NCBI RefSeq assembly: GCF_004117935.1
Contig: NZ_SDOY01000040.1
Coordinates: 61,525 to 125,524 of the forward strand
Origin: Streptomyces roseicoloratus
GTDB taxonomy: Bacteria > Actinomycetota > Actinomycetes > Streptomycetales > Streptomycetaceae
Direction of reading: 5' to 3'
Length of the DNA stretch: 64,000 nt
The notes under the pieces were generated by a model. That model worked only from the letters and a program-made list of their open reading frames with translations. It had not been told where the DNA came from and searched no databases. The translations under genes were made by a program, and so were the position numbers. Of the stretch, positions 40,796 through 52,409 are shown piece by piece; position 1 is the first letter of the stretch; every line of letters starts with the position of its first letter.

Positions 40796-41326
40796 TCATC
40801 CCAGCCGCAGGTGGTGCAGCATCAGCAGGCCGGCTGCCATGTTCGCGGCCGGGACCTCGCCACGGGCGATCATGTCGGGGACGAGCTTGAGCGGGACCCA
40901 TTGCAGGCGCGAGGACTCGAAGGCGTCCTGCGGCGGCCCGGTCCAGGTCGCCTCCTCGCTCCAGAAGAGGTGGTGGCGGGCGTCGCTGAGGCCGTTGGAG
41001 GGCTCGACGGTGAGCAGCGGGCGCAGCGGCCCGGGGCGCCAGCCGGTCTCCTCCTCCATCTCGCGGGCCGCGGCGGCCTCGATCTCCTCGCCGTCCTCGA
41101 CGACTCCGGCGGCCAGCTCCCAGCCCCAGCTGTCGGTGATGAAGCGGTGGCGCCACAGCAGCAGGACCTCGTCAGCATCGTTGACGGCGGTCGCGGCGGC
41201 GACCGGGCGGAGCCGGATCAGATAGTGGTCGAGCCGGCGGCCGTCGGGGAGTTCGACGTCCGCCAGGTTGACCCGGAACCAGCGGTTCTCATACACCGGC
41301 TGTTCACTTAGTTTCGTCCACTGCAC
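40796..41326 (-). CDS. Nudix hydrolase
   Basis: 176 aa from the GTG at 41326, preceded by GAAGGTGG. The Nudix box is GVVEDGEEIEAAAAREMEEETGW (GX5EX7REUXEEXGU), at about 78-100. The N-terminal strand (QPVYENRWFRVNLADVELPDGRRLDHYLI) resembles ADP-ribose pyrophosphatases, so an ADP-ribose- or nucleoside-diphosphate-type substrate is likely. No neighbour clarifies the role. It lies 76 bp downstream of the NsdA-like regulator gene in the same direction, reading away from it. Confidence 0.88.
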   Translation of the reverse strand: MQWTKLSEQPVYENRWFRVNLADVELPDGRRLDHYLIRLRPVAAATAVNDADEVLLLWRHRFITDSWGWELAAGVVEDGEEIEAAAAREMEEETGWRPGPLRPLLTVEPSNGLSDARHHLFWSEEATWTGPPQDAFESSRLQWVPLKLVPDMIARGEVPAANMAAGLLMLHHLRLG

Positions 41327-41402
41327 GTTTTTGCCACCTTCCGACAGGTCGGTGATTACTTGGTGGCAATATCGCAGCAGGCGCCAGGTCGCAAGGAATC
41401 GC

Positions 41403-42755
41403 TCACAGGGGCACGCGCAGCGCACTGGCGACGATGTCGGCCGCCCTGCGCGCCTCCTCGCCGCCGCTCGCGAGCAACTGCTCCCGCACCAGCCGGAGCC
41501 GGTCCCGCAGCCGCCGGGACTCCATCCCGCGCGCCCGCTCGGTCATCTCCTCCGCCGTCCGCGCCGCCCGGTCCGGCTCCCCCTGCCGCAACTCGATCTG
41601 GCACAGCATGGCGAGCCGGTGCACCCGGCCCCGGTCGTGGGCCGGGGTGCCCACCGCCGCGGCCGCGTGCTCGTGGGCCGCCGCGAGTTCACCCAGACTG
41701 AGCAGGGCCTCGGCGACCTGCACGTTGACGAGGCCGGGCTGGACGTAGCCCGTCTCGGCCGGCTCGCTGCCGGGGCTGATCCGCTCGGCCTCCTCTTCCG
41801 CCCGCAGGATGCACGCCAGGGCCGCCGCCGCGTCGCCGAGATGCGCGTACGCCTTCGCCTGCATCGCCGTCAGATCGGCGGCGAGCGCGGGCGTGATGTC
41901 GCGGCCTGCCGAGCGCAGCGCGGCCTCCGCGAACGCCACGGCCTGCCGGTACTCCCCCATGAACAGCGACTGGTTGACGAGCAGCGCCACCACATAGGCG
42001 CCGAGCCCGCGGTCGCCGCTCGCCTTCGCGAGCCGCAGCGCCTGGTGGAAGTAGCGCTGGGCGAGCCCCTGGGCGTCGGAGTCGTACGCGCAGATCCCGG
42101 CCACCGCCACCAGGCCGCCGGCCGCCCGGTGCAGCCGCCGCCCGAGCGCGTCCCCGTACGCGCCGCGCAGCAGCGGGGCGGTTCCGGTGCCGAGGAAGCC
42201 GACGATCCGGGCGCGCGTCGCCATGCCGCCGGCCTTGCGGTACATCTGCTCGTAGTGGGCGCGGGCGGCGGTGAGCATCGAGACGTCGGCGGCCGAGACC
42301 CGGGTGCGGCCCTCGTGGGAGACGTCGGCGTCCTCGGGCGGGTTCTCCCACTCCCACACCGGCATGACCGCCGGGGTGCCGGTGACGGCCTGCATGCCGA
42401 GCACGTTGCCGCGGCCCTGCTCGTCGGAGCGCCACAGGGCGGTGGCCCGGTCGACGAAGCCGGAGAGCGGGGTGCCGGGGGCGGGAAGCGCCGCGCCGGG
42501 CACGCCGAGGCCGATGTCGTCGAGGGTGACCGGACGGCGGAGCCGGCCGGCCAGCACGTCGCAGATCAGGTCGGGGACCTGGCCGCGCGGCCGCTGGCCC
42601 TTCAACCAGCGGGCCACCGCGGTGTGTTCGTAGCGCAGGGCGAGGCCGCGGGCCCGGCCCGCCTGGTTCACCCGGGTGGCGAGACCGGCGTTCGAGATGC
42701 CCGCCTCGGCGAGCAGGGCGTCGAGGAGGGTGTTGGGCTGTGGCGTGGGCTGCAT
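41403..42755 (-). CDS. NsdA-like TPR regulatory protein
   Basis: 450 aa from the ATG at 42755. The N-terminus (MQPTPQPNTLLDALLAEAGI, then SNAGLATRVNQAGRARGLALRYEHTAVARWLKGQRPRG) looks like an HTH-type DNA-binding or interaction domain. The remainder is made of TPR-like helices (YFHQALRLAKASGDRGLGAYVVALLVNQSLF, AEAALRSAGRDI, EAERISPGSEP). This layout is that of the Streptomyces NsdA/NsdB family, negative regulators of sporulation and antibiotic production. Assignment to a specific paralogue is from memory and not certain. The 285-bp region upstream holds its promoter and the terminator of the phosphatase gene. Confidence 0.75.
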   Translation of the reverse strand: MQPTPQPNTLLDALLAEAGISNAGLATRVNQAGRARGLALRYEHTAVARWLKGQRPRGQVPDLICDVLAGRLRRPVTLDDIGLGVPGAALPAPGTPLSGFVDRATALWRSDEQGRGNVLGMQAVTGTPAVMPVWEWENPPEDADVSHEGRTRVSAADVSMLTAARAHYEQMYRKAGGMATRARIVGFLGTGTAPLLRGAYGDALGRRLHRAAGGLVAVAGICAYDSDAQGLAQRYFHQALRLAKASGDRGLGAYVVALLVNQSLFMGEYRQAVAFAEAALRSAGRDITPALAADLTAMQAKAYAHLGDAAAALACILRAEEEAERISPGSEPAETGYVQPGLVNVQVAEALLSLGELAAAHEHAAAAVGTPAHDRGRVHRLAMLCQIELRQGEPDRAARTAEEMTERARGMESRRLRDRLRLVREQLLASGGEEARRAADIVASALRVPL

Positions 42756-42888
42756 GGGACCGCTCCGGTGATTCGGTGCGCTCAGCGTAGTGAAGGAGGC
42801 TTTCGCACGGGGTGTGAACGAAGTGCTCGTTCTTCCCTTCCGCGCGCACTGTCGAAGTCGCCCCGGTACGGATTGACTTGGGTCTCTC

Positions 42889-42914
42889 GCCGAAGGGCGA
42901 GAGACCGGGCCGCC
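42889..42914 (-). terminator. Terminator after the PP2C phosphatase gene
   Basis: Perfect 11-bp arms GGTCTCTCGCC with GAAG loop, 127 bp beyond the stop of the leftward phosphatase gene. Confidence 0.65.
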
Positions 42915-43040
42915 GGCTCCCCCTCGTACAGTGCGGTCGCCCGGTCGCGTGCGCCGTCCGTGCTGTTGATCTGCCCGACACTCCGTGGCAGCACGGACGG
43001 CGCCGGCCACCTGCCCATCCCTGTCTCACTGGTGCGGACA

Positions 43041-44108
43041 CTAGTGCGGGGAGGGCGCGGGCCGGGTACGGCGCAGCCCGGGTTCGGCGGGCTGCGCCGG
43101 TACCCGCACCCGGTCGTTGCGCACGACGAGCAGGGCGACGTCGTCGGCGGGCCGGCCGCCCGTGTGGCGCAGCAGCGCGGCGTGCACCCGCCGCACGAGC
43201 GCGGCGGGCGCCTCGCGCGCCGCGCCGGCGAGGACGGTGGGCAGCGGGAAGAACCGGCCACGGTGGTCCCTGGCCTCCTCCGCGCCGTCGGTGTGCAGCA
43301 CCAGGCTCTCGCCGGGCAGCAGCCGGACCGCCGGGTACGGCTCGAGGTCGGCGGGCAGCGGGAAGGCGCCGAGCGGAGGCAGCGGCTCGCCGACGGGCAC
43401 GGGTACGACGCGGCGGTCGCCGATCCGGTACGGCGCGGGGTGGCCGCAGTCCAGGACCTCGACGAGACCGTCGGGGCGGATCTGCAGGAGCAGCAGCGTC
43501 ACGAACTCCTCGGCCACGGGATGCTCGGGCGCCCGCCCGCTCCTGGCCGGGTGCTCCTCACGGGCGCGCTCGCACAGGTGCCGTCCGAGGGCCCGGTCCA
43601 GTCGCCTGAGCACACCGGCGAGTTCGGCCTCGTCGTGGACGGCCTCGCGGAAGCTGCCGAGCAGGGCGACCACCGCACCGAGCGCGGCGAGCCCGTGGCC
43701 CCGCACGTCGCCGATCACGATCCGCACGCCGTACGGCGTGGCCACCGCCTCGTACAGGTCTCCGCCGACCACGGCGCCCCGGGACGCCGACAACTGGCCC
43801 GCGGCGACCGAGAGTCCGTCGAGCCGGGCGGGCGGCGGGCGCAGCAGCACCTGCTGCGTGGCATCGGCCACGGCCCGCACCCGCGACAGTTCCCGCGCGA
43901 GCCCGTACCGCACGCCGAGCACGATCCCGATCCCGACCGTCAGGAAGACGGCGCTGGTGGCGACCCGCATGGGCAGCCCGGGCTCCCGGGCCAGCGGACA
44001 CCACAGCCGCCAGGCGACGGCCGCGGCCCCCCACACGACCGGGACCAGCAGCGGAGCCGTCCGCCGCAGCCGGGAGCCTTCGGCGACCAGTGACCTGTCA
44101 CGGAACAT
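43041..44108 (-). CDS. Membrane-anchored RsbU/SpoIIE-type serine phosphatase (PPM family)
   Basis: 355 aa from the ATG at 44108 with GGAAGGG upstream. Two N-terminal hydrophobic segments (LLVPVVWGAAAVAWRLW and VATSAVFLTVGIGIVLGV) anchor it. The SpoIIE-like PPM domain has VVGGDLYEAVATPYGVRIVIGDVRGHGLAALG, VLHTDGAEEARDHRG and the final ADDVALLVVR, preserving the metal-binding Asp residues. Members dephosphorylate anti-sigma-factor antagonists in partner-switching pathways controlling stress sigma factors. No antagonist, RsbW-type kinase or sigma gene is adjacent. There is no PAS or GAF sensor domain, so the stimulus is unknown. Confidence 0.88.
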   Translation of the reverse strand: MFRDRSLVAEGSRLRRTAPLLVPVVWGAAAVAWRLWCPLAREPGLPMRVATSAVFLTVGIGIVLGVRYGLARELSRVRAVADATQQVLLRPPPARLDGLSVAAGQLSASRGAVVGGDLYEAVATPYGVRIVIGDVRGHGLAALGAVVALLGSFREAVHDEAELAGVLRRLDRALGRHLCERAREEHPARSGRAPEHPVAEEFVTLLLLQIRPDGLVEVLDCGHPAPYRIGDRRVVPVPVGEPLPPLGAFPLPADLEPYPAVRLLPGESLVLHTDGAEEARDHRGRFFPLPTVLAGAAREAPAALVRRVHAALLRHTGGRPADDVALLVVRNDRVRVPAQPAEPGLRRTRPAPSPH

Positions 44109-44304
44109 CCACGGCCCTTCCCGAGGCCCGCCAGCGCCCGAAGACCCTGCGGCACACAGGCCCGCCCCTGTGGCCGCGTCGATTCTCGCGGCGCGGGAGG
44201 ACCCGGCGGAACACCGGCCGGAGATCTCACCCGAAGGAGTGAGCAACCGGACATGAACCCGTACGGGAGTACGGGGCGCACACCGGCGCGTGTCCGCCAC
44301 GAGG

Positions 44305-44432
44305 GCCGGCGCACGCGCAAGTCCTGGCCCTGGGCCGGCGCACGCGAGAGGATCCTGGCCCCAAGCCGGCACACGCGAAAGGGCCCTGGCGGCCCCGAGC
44401 CGGCACACGCGAAAGGGCCCTGGTCCCGGGCA
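44305..44432. repeat. Four-copy 29-34 bp tandem repeat upstream of pheT terminator
   Basis: Units begin GCCGGCRCACGCG at 44305, 44334, 44365 and 44399 and continue with (A)GGGCCCTGG-type ends. The stretch 44109-44484 between the phosphatase start and the pheT stop contains only this array, the terminator and 5' flanking sequence. Confidence 0.75.
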
Positions 44433-44453
44433 GGTCGCCCGGGGCCAGGGCCC
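44415..44453 (-). terminator. Terminator after pheT
   Basis: Long imperfect hairpin: arms GGGCCCTGG...CCCGGGC and complement, one mismatch, short loop. It lies about 32 bp beyond the pheT stop and overlaps the last unit of the tandem array. Confidence 0.7.
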
Positions 44454-44484
44454 CTCACTCTCGATGCGCCGTACGGCCTCGCCG

Positions 44485-47015
44485 TCAGGCGCCGCGCAGG
44501 ACCGCGCCCGTGCGGTCCGCGGCCAGGGCGACCGCGGCGTCGCGGGCCGCGGTGGCCTCCTCGACCGTCAGGGTGCGGTCGGGGGCGCGGAACCGGAGGG
44601 CGTAGGCCAGGGACTTCTTGCCCTCGCCGATCTGGTCGCCGGTGTAGACGTCGAACAGACGGATGGACTCCAGGAGTTCACCCGCGCCGCCGGTCAGGTA
44701 GTACTCGACGACCGCGGCGGGCACGTCCTGGTCGACGACCAGGGCGACGTCCTGGGTGGCGACCGGGAAGGCGGAGATGCGCGGGGCCTTGACCGGGCCC
44801 TCGCTCGCGCGCTCCAGGACGTCCAGGTCCAGCTCCATGGCGCAGGTGCGGGCCGGCAGGCCGAGCGCCTTCACCACGCGCGGGTGGAGCTCGCCGCCGT
44901 GTCCGGCGAGGGTCAGTTCGCCGTCGATCACGACCTGGAAAGAGGCGCAGCGGCCCGGGTGCCACGGGGCGTGCTGGTCGGCGTCGACCACCAGCTCCGC
45001 GCCGGCCTCGGCGGCCACGAGGCGCGCCGCCTGGATCGCGTCGGCCCAGTCGGCCGGGCGGCCCTTGCCCCACCAGCCGGCCTGCTCGCGGGAGCCGGCC
45101 AGGACGACCGCGACGCGGCGCGGCTGCTTGGGCAGCGCGGCGTTGACGCGGGCGATCTCCTCGTCGGTCGGGCGGCCGTCGACGCCGAGGCGGGGGGCCA
45201 CGGCGGGCCCGCCCTCGGTGGGACGGAAGACCAGACCGGTCTCGAAGAGCGCCAGGTCGTGGCTGCCGCGTCCGTCGTTGCGGCGCAGCGCGGCCAGCAG
45301 GCCGGGCAGCAGCGTCGTGCGGAGCGCGGGCTCCTCGTCGGAGAGCGGGTTGACCAGCTTCACGACCCGGCGGCGGGCGTCGTCCGCGTCCAGGCCGAGC
45401 TGGTCGAAGACCTGCTCGCCGATGAAGGGGTAGTTCAGCGCCTCGACGTAGCCGGCGCCGGCGAGCACGCGGCCGACCCGGCGGTGGACGCGCTGGCGCT
45501 CGGTGAGGCCGCGGCCGGCCGGCGGCTTGGGCAGCGTGGAGGGCAGGTTCTCGTAGCCCTCCAGCCGGATGACTTCTTCGGCCAGGTCGTTCGGCACGTA
45601 GAGGTCGGGGCGCCACGACGGGACGGTGACGACGAGCTCGTCCTGGCCGTAGACGTCGCAGCCGATCTCCTGGAGGCGGCGGACGACGGTCTCGCGGCCG
45701 TAGGCGACACCGGCCACCTTGTCCGGGTGGTTCGCCGGCATGGTGATCGTGTGCGGCGCGGACGGGGCGACGACCTCGGTCACGCCGGCCTCGGCGGTGC
45801 CGCCCGCGAGGAGCACGAGCAGGTCGACGGTGCGCTGCGCGGCCGCGGCGGCGGCCTGCGGGTCGACGCCGCGCTCGAAGCGCTTGGACGCCTCCGAGGA
45901 CAGCTTGTGGCGGCGGGCCGTGCGCGCGATCGAGATCGCGTCGAAGTGCGCGGCCTCGATGACGACCTCGGTGGTGCCGGCGAGGGCGCCGGTCTCCGGG
46001 TCGGTCACGGGGTCGGCGATCTCCGTGTCGGCACCGCCCATGACGCCCGCGATGCCGATGGGGCCGCGGTTGTCGGTGATGACCAGGTCACCGGAGTCGA
46101 GGACGCGCTTGGCGCCGTCGAGGGTGGTGATCTTCTCGCCCTCGGCGGCACGGCGGACGCCGATGGGGCCGTCGACGCGGCTGCGGTCGTAGGCGTGCAG
46201 CGGCTGGCCGAGCTCGATCATCACGTAGTTGGTGATGTCGACGGCGAGCGAGATCGGGCGCATGCCGGCCTTCTGCAGACGGCGCTGCATCCAGATCGGC
46301 GAGCGGGCCTCGGGGTCGAGGCCGACGACGGTGCGCGCGACGAAGCGGTCGCAGCCGATCGGGTCGGCGACCTGGACCGGGTAGCCGTACGCGTTGGGCG
46401 CGGGCACGTCGAGCAGCGCCGGGTCGCGCAGCGGCAGGCCGTAGGCGATGGCGGCCTCGCGGGCGACGCCGCGCATCGACAGGCAGTAGCCGCGGTCGGG
46501 CGTGACGGCGATGTCGAGGACCTCGTCGTACAGCTCGAGCAGCGCGATGGCGTCGGTGCCGACCTCGTGCTCCGGCGGCAGCACGATGATGCCGTGCGAG
46601 CCGTCGTCGCCCATGCCGAGCTCGTCGCCCGAGCAGATCATGCCGCGGGAGACCCTGCCGTACGTCTTGCGCTCGGCGATCCGGAAGTCGCCGGGCAGCA
46701 CGGCGCCGGGCAGGGCCACGACGACCTTGTCGCCCTCGGCGAAGTTCCGGGCGCCGCAGATGATCTCCTGCGGCTCGCCGGTGCCGTTGGCCTGACCGAC
46801 GTCGACGGTGCAGAAGCGGATCGGCTTCTTGAACTCGGTCAGCTCCTCGATGGTGAGGACCTTGCCGACCACCAGGGGGCCGGTCAGACCGGCACCGAGC
46901 TGCTCGACGGTCTCGACCTCGAGGCCCGCCGAAATGAGCTTGGCCTGCACGTCACGGCCGGTCGCGGTCGCCGGCAGGTCGACGTACTCCCGCAGCCAGG
47001 AAAGCGGGACCCGCA

Positions 47016-47016
<1 letters not shown>
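44485..47016 (-). CDS. pheT: Phenylalanyl-tRNA synthetase beta subunit
   Basis: 843 aa, the normal full length. Domain order is: N-terminal [15 protein letters not shown], an EMAP/tRNA-binding domain (about 40-150), B3/B4 editing domain ([29 protein letters not shown]), B5 and the class II-like catalytic fold, and a C-terminal ferredoxin-like anticodon-binding domain ([19 protein letters not shown]). It pairs with PheS to form the alpha2beta2 enzyme that charges tRNA-Phe. The ATG shares one base with the pheS stop (TGATG), implying coupling for equal amounts. Confidence 0.97.
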
Positions 47017-48206
<1,190 letters not shown>

Positions 48207-48328
48207 TCAAGGGCGCAAACGTGCCAAAGGACGAGTCTAACGGGGCGCGGGGACGCGAATGAGCCCGTGGGCGGTCCGGACGGGCCCCCGACCTCGTACG
48301 GTCTCGTCAGGCGAGACGCGCGTACGGG

Positions 48329-49537
48329 TCAGAGGAGGTGGGCCGGGGTGCCGACGGGCAGGATAAATCGGAACTCGGCCCCGCCACGGGGACCGCGTCC
48401 GACGGTGATCGTGCCGCCGTGGGCCTCGACGACGCCCTTGACGATGTAGAGGCCGAGCCCGGTGCCGCCGCGCTTGCTGCCCCGCCAGAAGCGGGTGAAC
48501 ACGCGGCCCATCGACTCCTCGGGGATGCCGGGGCCTTCGTCGCTCACGGTGACCTCCGTCCCCTTCTCTCCGTCGCTGGTGGCCGTGGTGGGTGCCACGT
48601 CGATGGTGACGGTTCCCTCGCCGTGGCGCACCGCATTTTCGAGCAGGTTGCCGAGGATCTGGTCGATCTTGTCGGGGTCCGCCCACAGCTCGGGCAGGCC
48701 GGGCCTGACCCGGACGAAGAAGCGGTCGGGCGACTGGCCGCCGGTCGTGTGGGCGTGTACGTGCCGGCCGACGGCGGCGGCGATGTCGACGGGCTGGCGG
48801 CGGACCTCCAGGCGCCCGGAGTCGATCCGGGAGATGTCGAGCAGCTCGGCGATCAGTCGTTTGATGCGGCCGGCGTCGGCGTCGACGGTCTCCAGCATCA
48901 GCCGCTTCTGGTCGTCGGTGAACCGCTCCCACTTCGCGAGGAGGGTCGCGGTGAAGCCCTTGACGGAGGTGAGCGGCGAGCGGAGCTCGTGCGCGACGGT
49001 GGCGATGAGCTCGGCGTGGCTGCGCTCGGTGCGCCGGCGGGCCTCGGTGCCGCGCAGCGAGACCACGACGCGCCGCACCGGGCCGCCGGGCCGGGCGCGG
49101 ACGTACCGGGCGGAGACGAGCACCTCGCGGCCGCCGGGCAGCAGCAGGTTGCGCTCGGGCTGGCCGCGCCGGGTGGCCAGCCCGCCGTACGGGTCGGTCA
49201 GCGTCCACCAGCGGGCGCCCTTGAGGTCCTCGAGCGGCAGCGCCTCGTCGAGCGGGCGGCCGAGCGCGGTGGCGGCGGGGACGGCGGTGATGCGGCCTGC
49301 GGCGGCGTTGAAGCAGATGATCCGGCCGGTCTCGTCGGCGACGACGAGACCGTCGGGCAGGTCGTCGGGATCGATCCCGAGCCCGCCCGCGCAGTGGTCC
49401 GGCAGGGCCGGCGGTACGGGCTGTTCCCGTACGTGCCGTTCCGGGGCGGGTCCTTCCGGTACGGGCGCCGGTGACGCCTCCGGCGCGTGCGGCGCGGCGC
49501 TCCGTGCCTGTGCGGGACTGCCCGTGCCGACCGTCAT
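48329..49537 (-). CDS. Orphan soluble PAS-domain sensor histidine kinase
   Basis: 402 aa with no membrane segment. Residues 1-50 are Pro/Ala-rich. A PAS domain follows at about 55-165 (LPDGLVVADETGRIICFNAAAGRI). The HisKA H-box is ATVAHELRSPLTSVKGF with His183. HATPase_c motifs are ILGNLLENAVRHG, VSDEGPGIP and GTGLGLYIVKGVVEAHGG. It should autophosphorylate in the cytoplasm in response to a signal sensed by PAS. No response regulator gene is adjacent, so its partner is unknown. It lies between pheST and the TrmH gene, all leftward, but each is separated by about 100 bp or more. Confidence 0.92.
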   Translation of the reverse strand: MTVGTGSPAQARSAAPHAPEASPAPVPEGPAPERHVREQPVPPALPDHCAGGLGIDPDDLPDGLVVADETGRIICFNAAAGRITAVPAATALGRPLDEALPLEDLKGARWWTLTDPYGGLATRRGQPERNLLLPGGREVLVSARYVRARPGGPVRRVVVSLRGTEARRRTERSHAELIATVAHELRSPLTSVKGFTATLLAKWERFTDDQKRLMLETVDADAGRIKRLIAELLDISRIDSGRLEVRRQPVDIAAAVGRHVHAHTTGGQSPDRFFVRVRPGLPELWADPDKIDQILGNLLENAVRHGEGTVTIDVAPTTATSDGEKGTEVTVSDEGPGIPEESMGRVFTRFWRGSKRGGTGLGLYIVKGVVEAHGGTITVGRGPRGGAEFRFILPVGTPAHLL

Positions 49538-49639
49538 CCCCGTAATCCCACCCCTCCGTGTACCGCAGTGGGCCCCGAGAGCGTCACCCTACTAGGGCGT
49601 GTTTCGAAAGTCCCGTCTGGCGGGGGCCCTGTGGAGGCC

Positions 49640-50479
<840 letters not shown>

Positions 50480-50539
50480 GTGCCTGGGGCTCTCTGACTC
50501 GACGACGGCAGCGGTGGGGCGTGGGCGGCGGTCAACGCG

Positions 50540-50572
50540 CCGGACCCGCAGGCGCTGGGCCTGCGGGTCCGG
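50540..50572 (-). terminator. Terminator after rplT
   Basis: Perfect 14-bp arms CCGGACCCGCAGGC with a 5-nt loop, 25 bp beyond the rplT stop. It separates the ribosomal operon from the TrmH gene. Confidence 0.85.
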
Positions 50573-50596
50573 GCAGAAGCACTGCGACCTGGAAGA

Positions 50597-50983
50597 TCAG
50601 GCGGCGGCCTTCGGGGCGTTGACGTCGGCCGGGAGGGCCTTCTGCGCGACCTCGACCAGCGCGGCGAACGCGTTGGCGTCGTTGACGGCCAGCTCGGCGA
50701 GGATCTTGCGGTCCACCTCGATGTTGGCGGCCTTCAGACCCTGGATGAGGCGGTTGTACGTCATGCCGTTCAGGCGGGCAGCGGCGTTGATGCGCTGGAT
50801 CCACAGCTGACGGAAGTCGCCCTTGCGCTTCTTGCGGTCGTTGTAGTTGTAGACCAGCGAGTGGGTGACCTGCTCCTTGGCCTTGCGGTAGAGGCGCGAA
50901 CGCTGACCGCGGTAGCCGGAGGCCTGCTCGAGGATCGCCCGGCGCTTCTTGTGGGCGTTGACTGCCCGCTTGACGCGTGCCAC
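50597..50983 (-). CDS. rplT: 50S ribosomal protein L20
   Basis: 128 aa. [39 protein letters not shown] is the classic L20 N-terminus, and [27 protein letters not shown] follows. It binds 23S rRNA early in 50S assembly and, in many bacteria, represses its own infC-rpmI-rplT operon. ATG at 50983 with AAGGAG upstream. Ends in an Ala/Pro-rich tail. Confidence 0.98.
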   Translation of the reverse strand: MARVKRAVNAHKKRRAILEQASGYRGQRSRLYRKAKEQVTHSLVYNYNDRKKRKGDFRQLWIQRINAAARLNGMTYNRLIQGLKAANIEVDRKILAELAVNDANAFAALVEVAQKALPADVNAPKAAA

Positions 50984-51090
50984 TTCTTAACTCCTTGTAG
51001 CGGGGCCGTGGTGTGTTCACACGACCCGGAAAACGGATGGGTCCCGGTCGGTGCCGGATGCCCTCGTCGGACGAGGGCGGGAGATCAGGA

Positions 51091-51285
51091 TCAGATGCCC
51101 AGCATCTTCTTGATCTTGGCGGAGTCACCCGGGGCCATCTCGGCGTTGCCGGTGAGGCGACGCGTCAGCTTGGACGACTTGTGCTCGAGCAGGTGGCGCT
51201 TGCCGGCGCGCTCCCGCAGGATCTTGCCGGAGCCGGTGACCTTGAAGCGCTTCTTGGCACCGGAGTGCGTCTTGTTCTTCGGCAT
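51091..51285 (-). CDS. rpmI: 50S ribosomal protein L35
   Basis: 64 aa, start [20 protein letters not shown] and end KIKKMLGI, diagnostic of L35. GAGGAG lies upstream of the ATG at 51285. Second gene of infC-rpmI-rplT. Confidence 0.98.
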   Translation of the reverse strand: MPKNKTHSGAKKRFKVTGSGKILRERAGKRHLLEHKSSKLTRRLTGNAEMAPGDSAKIKKMLGI

Positions 51286-51381
51286 AGCGCCGTTATCTCC
51301 TCGTCAGTGGCGCTCCCCCGGTGCGGGCACCGGACAAGCGGGAGCGTCATGTCTTCGTTTGGTGGTTCCGGGCGGAACCCT

Positions 51382-51405
51382 GGGGCTGCCCCGTGAGGCA
51401 GCCCC
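51382..51405 (-). terminator. Hairpin between infC and rpmI
   Basis: Arms GGGGCTGCC and GGCAGCCCC with a 6-nt loop, in the 126-bp infC-rpmI gap and just beyond the infC stop. It may be an attenuator or a processing site that sets infC versus ribosomal-protein levels. Confidence 0.5.
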
Positions 51406-51411
51406 GCGGGA

Positions 51412-52056
51412 TCACGCCTCGGCGTTCTCGGCCGACGCGTCGGCCGAAGCCTCCTCGGCCGGGGCCTCCGCCGCGGCGGAACCGCCCTGGCGTTCGGCCT
51501 TGCGCGCCGCCTGGGCCTCGCGCGCCTCGGCCATGGCCTCGGTCTTCTTCTTGTGAGGACCGAGAACCATGATCATGTTCCGGCCGTCCTGCTTCGGGTT
51601 GGACTCGATGAAGCCGAGCTCCTGTACGTCCTCCGCGAGGCGCTGCAGCAGTCGGTAACCGAGCTCCGGGCGGGACTGCTCACGACCACGGAACATGATC
51701 GTGATCTTGACCTTGTCACCCTGCTTGAGGAACCGGACGACGTGACCCTTCTTGGTGTCGTAGTCGTGCGGGTCGATCTTCGGCCGGAGCTTCATCTCCT
51801 TGATGACCGTGTGCGCCTGGTTCTTGCGCGCCTCACGGGCCTTCATGGCCGACTCGTACTTGAACTTCCCGTAGTCCATGAGCTTGCACACGGGCGGACG
51901 GGCGTTCGCCGCGACCTCAACCAGATCGAGGTCGTACTCCTGCGCGAGCTCCAGGGCCTTGGCAAGGGGGACGATGCCCACCTGCTCGCCGCTGGGGCCG
52001 ACAAGACGCACCTCGGGAACGCGAATCCGCTCGTTGATGCGGGGCTCGGCGCTGAT
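51412..52056 (-). CDS. infC: Translation initiation factor IF-3 with a likely AUC start codon
   Basis: 214 aa. The conserved IF-3 sequence begins [20 protein letters not shown] and continues [26 protein letters not shown] (N-domain), then [39 protein letters not shown] (C-domain). A long Glu/Ala-rich tail follows. In this frame no ATG or GTG lies close upstream. The sequence AGGAGG-ATCC precedes codon ATC (complement of 52054-52056), exactly at the start of homology. Non-AUG infC starts allow IF-3 to repress its own translation in other bacteria. The reading frame stays open further upstream but without IF-3 similarity. Confidence 0.92.
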   Translation of the reverse strand: MSAEPRINERIRVPEVRLVGPSGEQVGIVPLAKALELAQEYDLDLVEVAANARPPVCKLMDYGKFKYESAMKAREARKNQAHTVIKEMKLRPKIDPHDYDTKKGHVVRFLKQGDKVKITIMFRGREQSRPELGYRLLQRLAEDVQELGFIESNPKQDGRNMIMVLGPHKKKTEAMAEAREAQAARKAERQGGSAAAEAPAEEASADASAENAEA

Positions 52057-52409
52057 GGATCCTCCTCGGTAGCACCACGCGACCGCCTCGGCGGACGGAC
52101 ACGTCACGGTAGAACTGTCGGGACCAACCGAGCGGGTGCACGAAAAATGCCCCGGACGGGACACAGGCGGGGCTCCATGAAACCGGAGCACCGACGCGAT
52201 CCATCGCGGGGCGCACATCGGGCGGCTCCATCGTCCGTACGGAACGATGGATGCCACCTGACCGGTGACCCGCCACCCGTGAGGGCGGCAAGGTGGGAGA
52301 TCGGAGCCTCCACTTGTGGGCTGGGCACGCATGTGTCCAGCCGGTCGTTACACAAGGTTAGCAGGACCCGCCGGTCGGCGCGAACCGTCCGTCCGCTTAT
52401 CGTGTGGGC
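52057..52409. promoter_or_regulatory. infC leader and divergent promoter region
   Basis: 353 bp without a supported gene between infC and the rightward DUF1844 gene. On the infC side it holds a stem with arms CCATCGT/ACGATGG (52228-52250) around a CCGTACGG palindrome, and a small CCGCC/GGCGG hairpin near 52270-52288. A long transcribed leader with attenuation or L20 binding is plausible but no known L20-leader fold was recognised. A TTATCGT element precedes the DUF1844 start. Confidence 0.45.
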
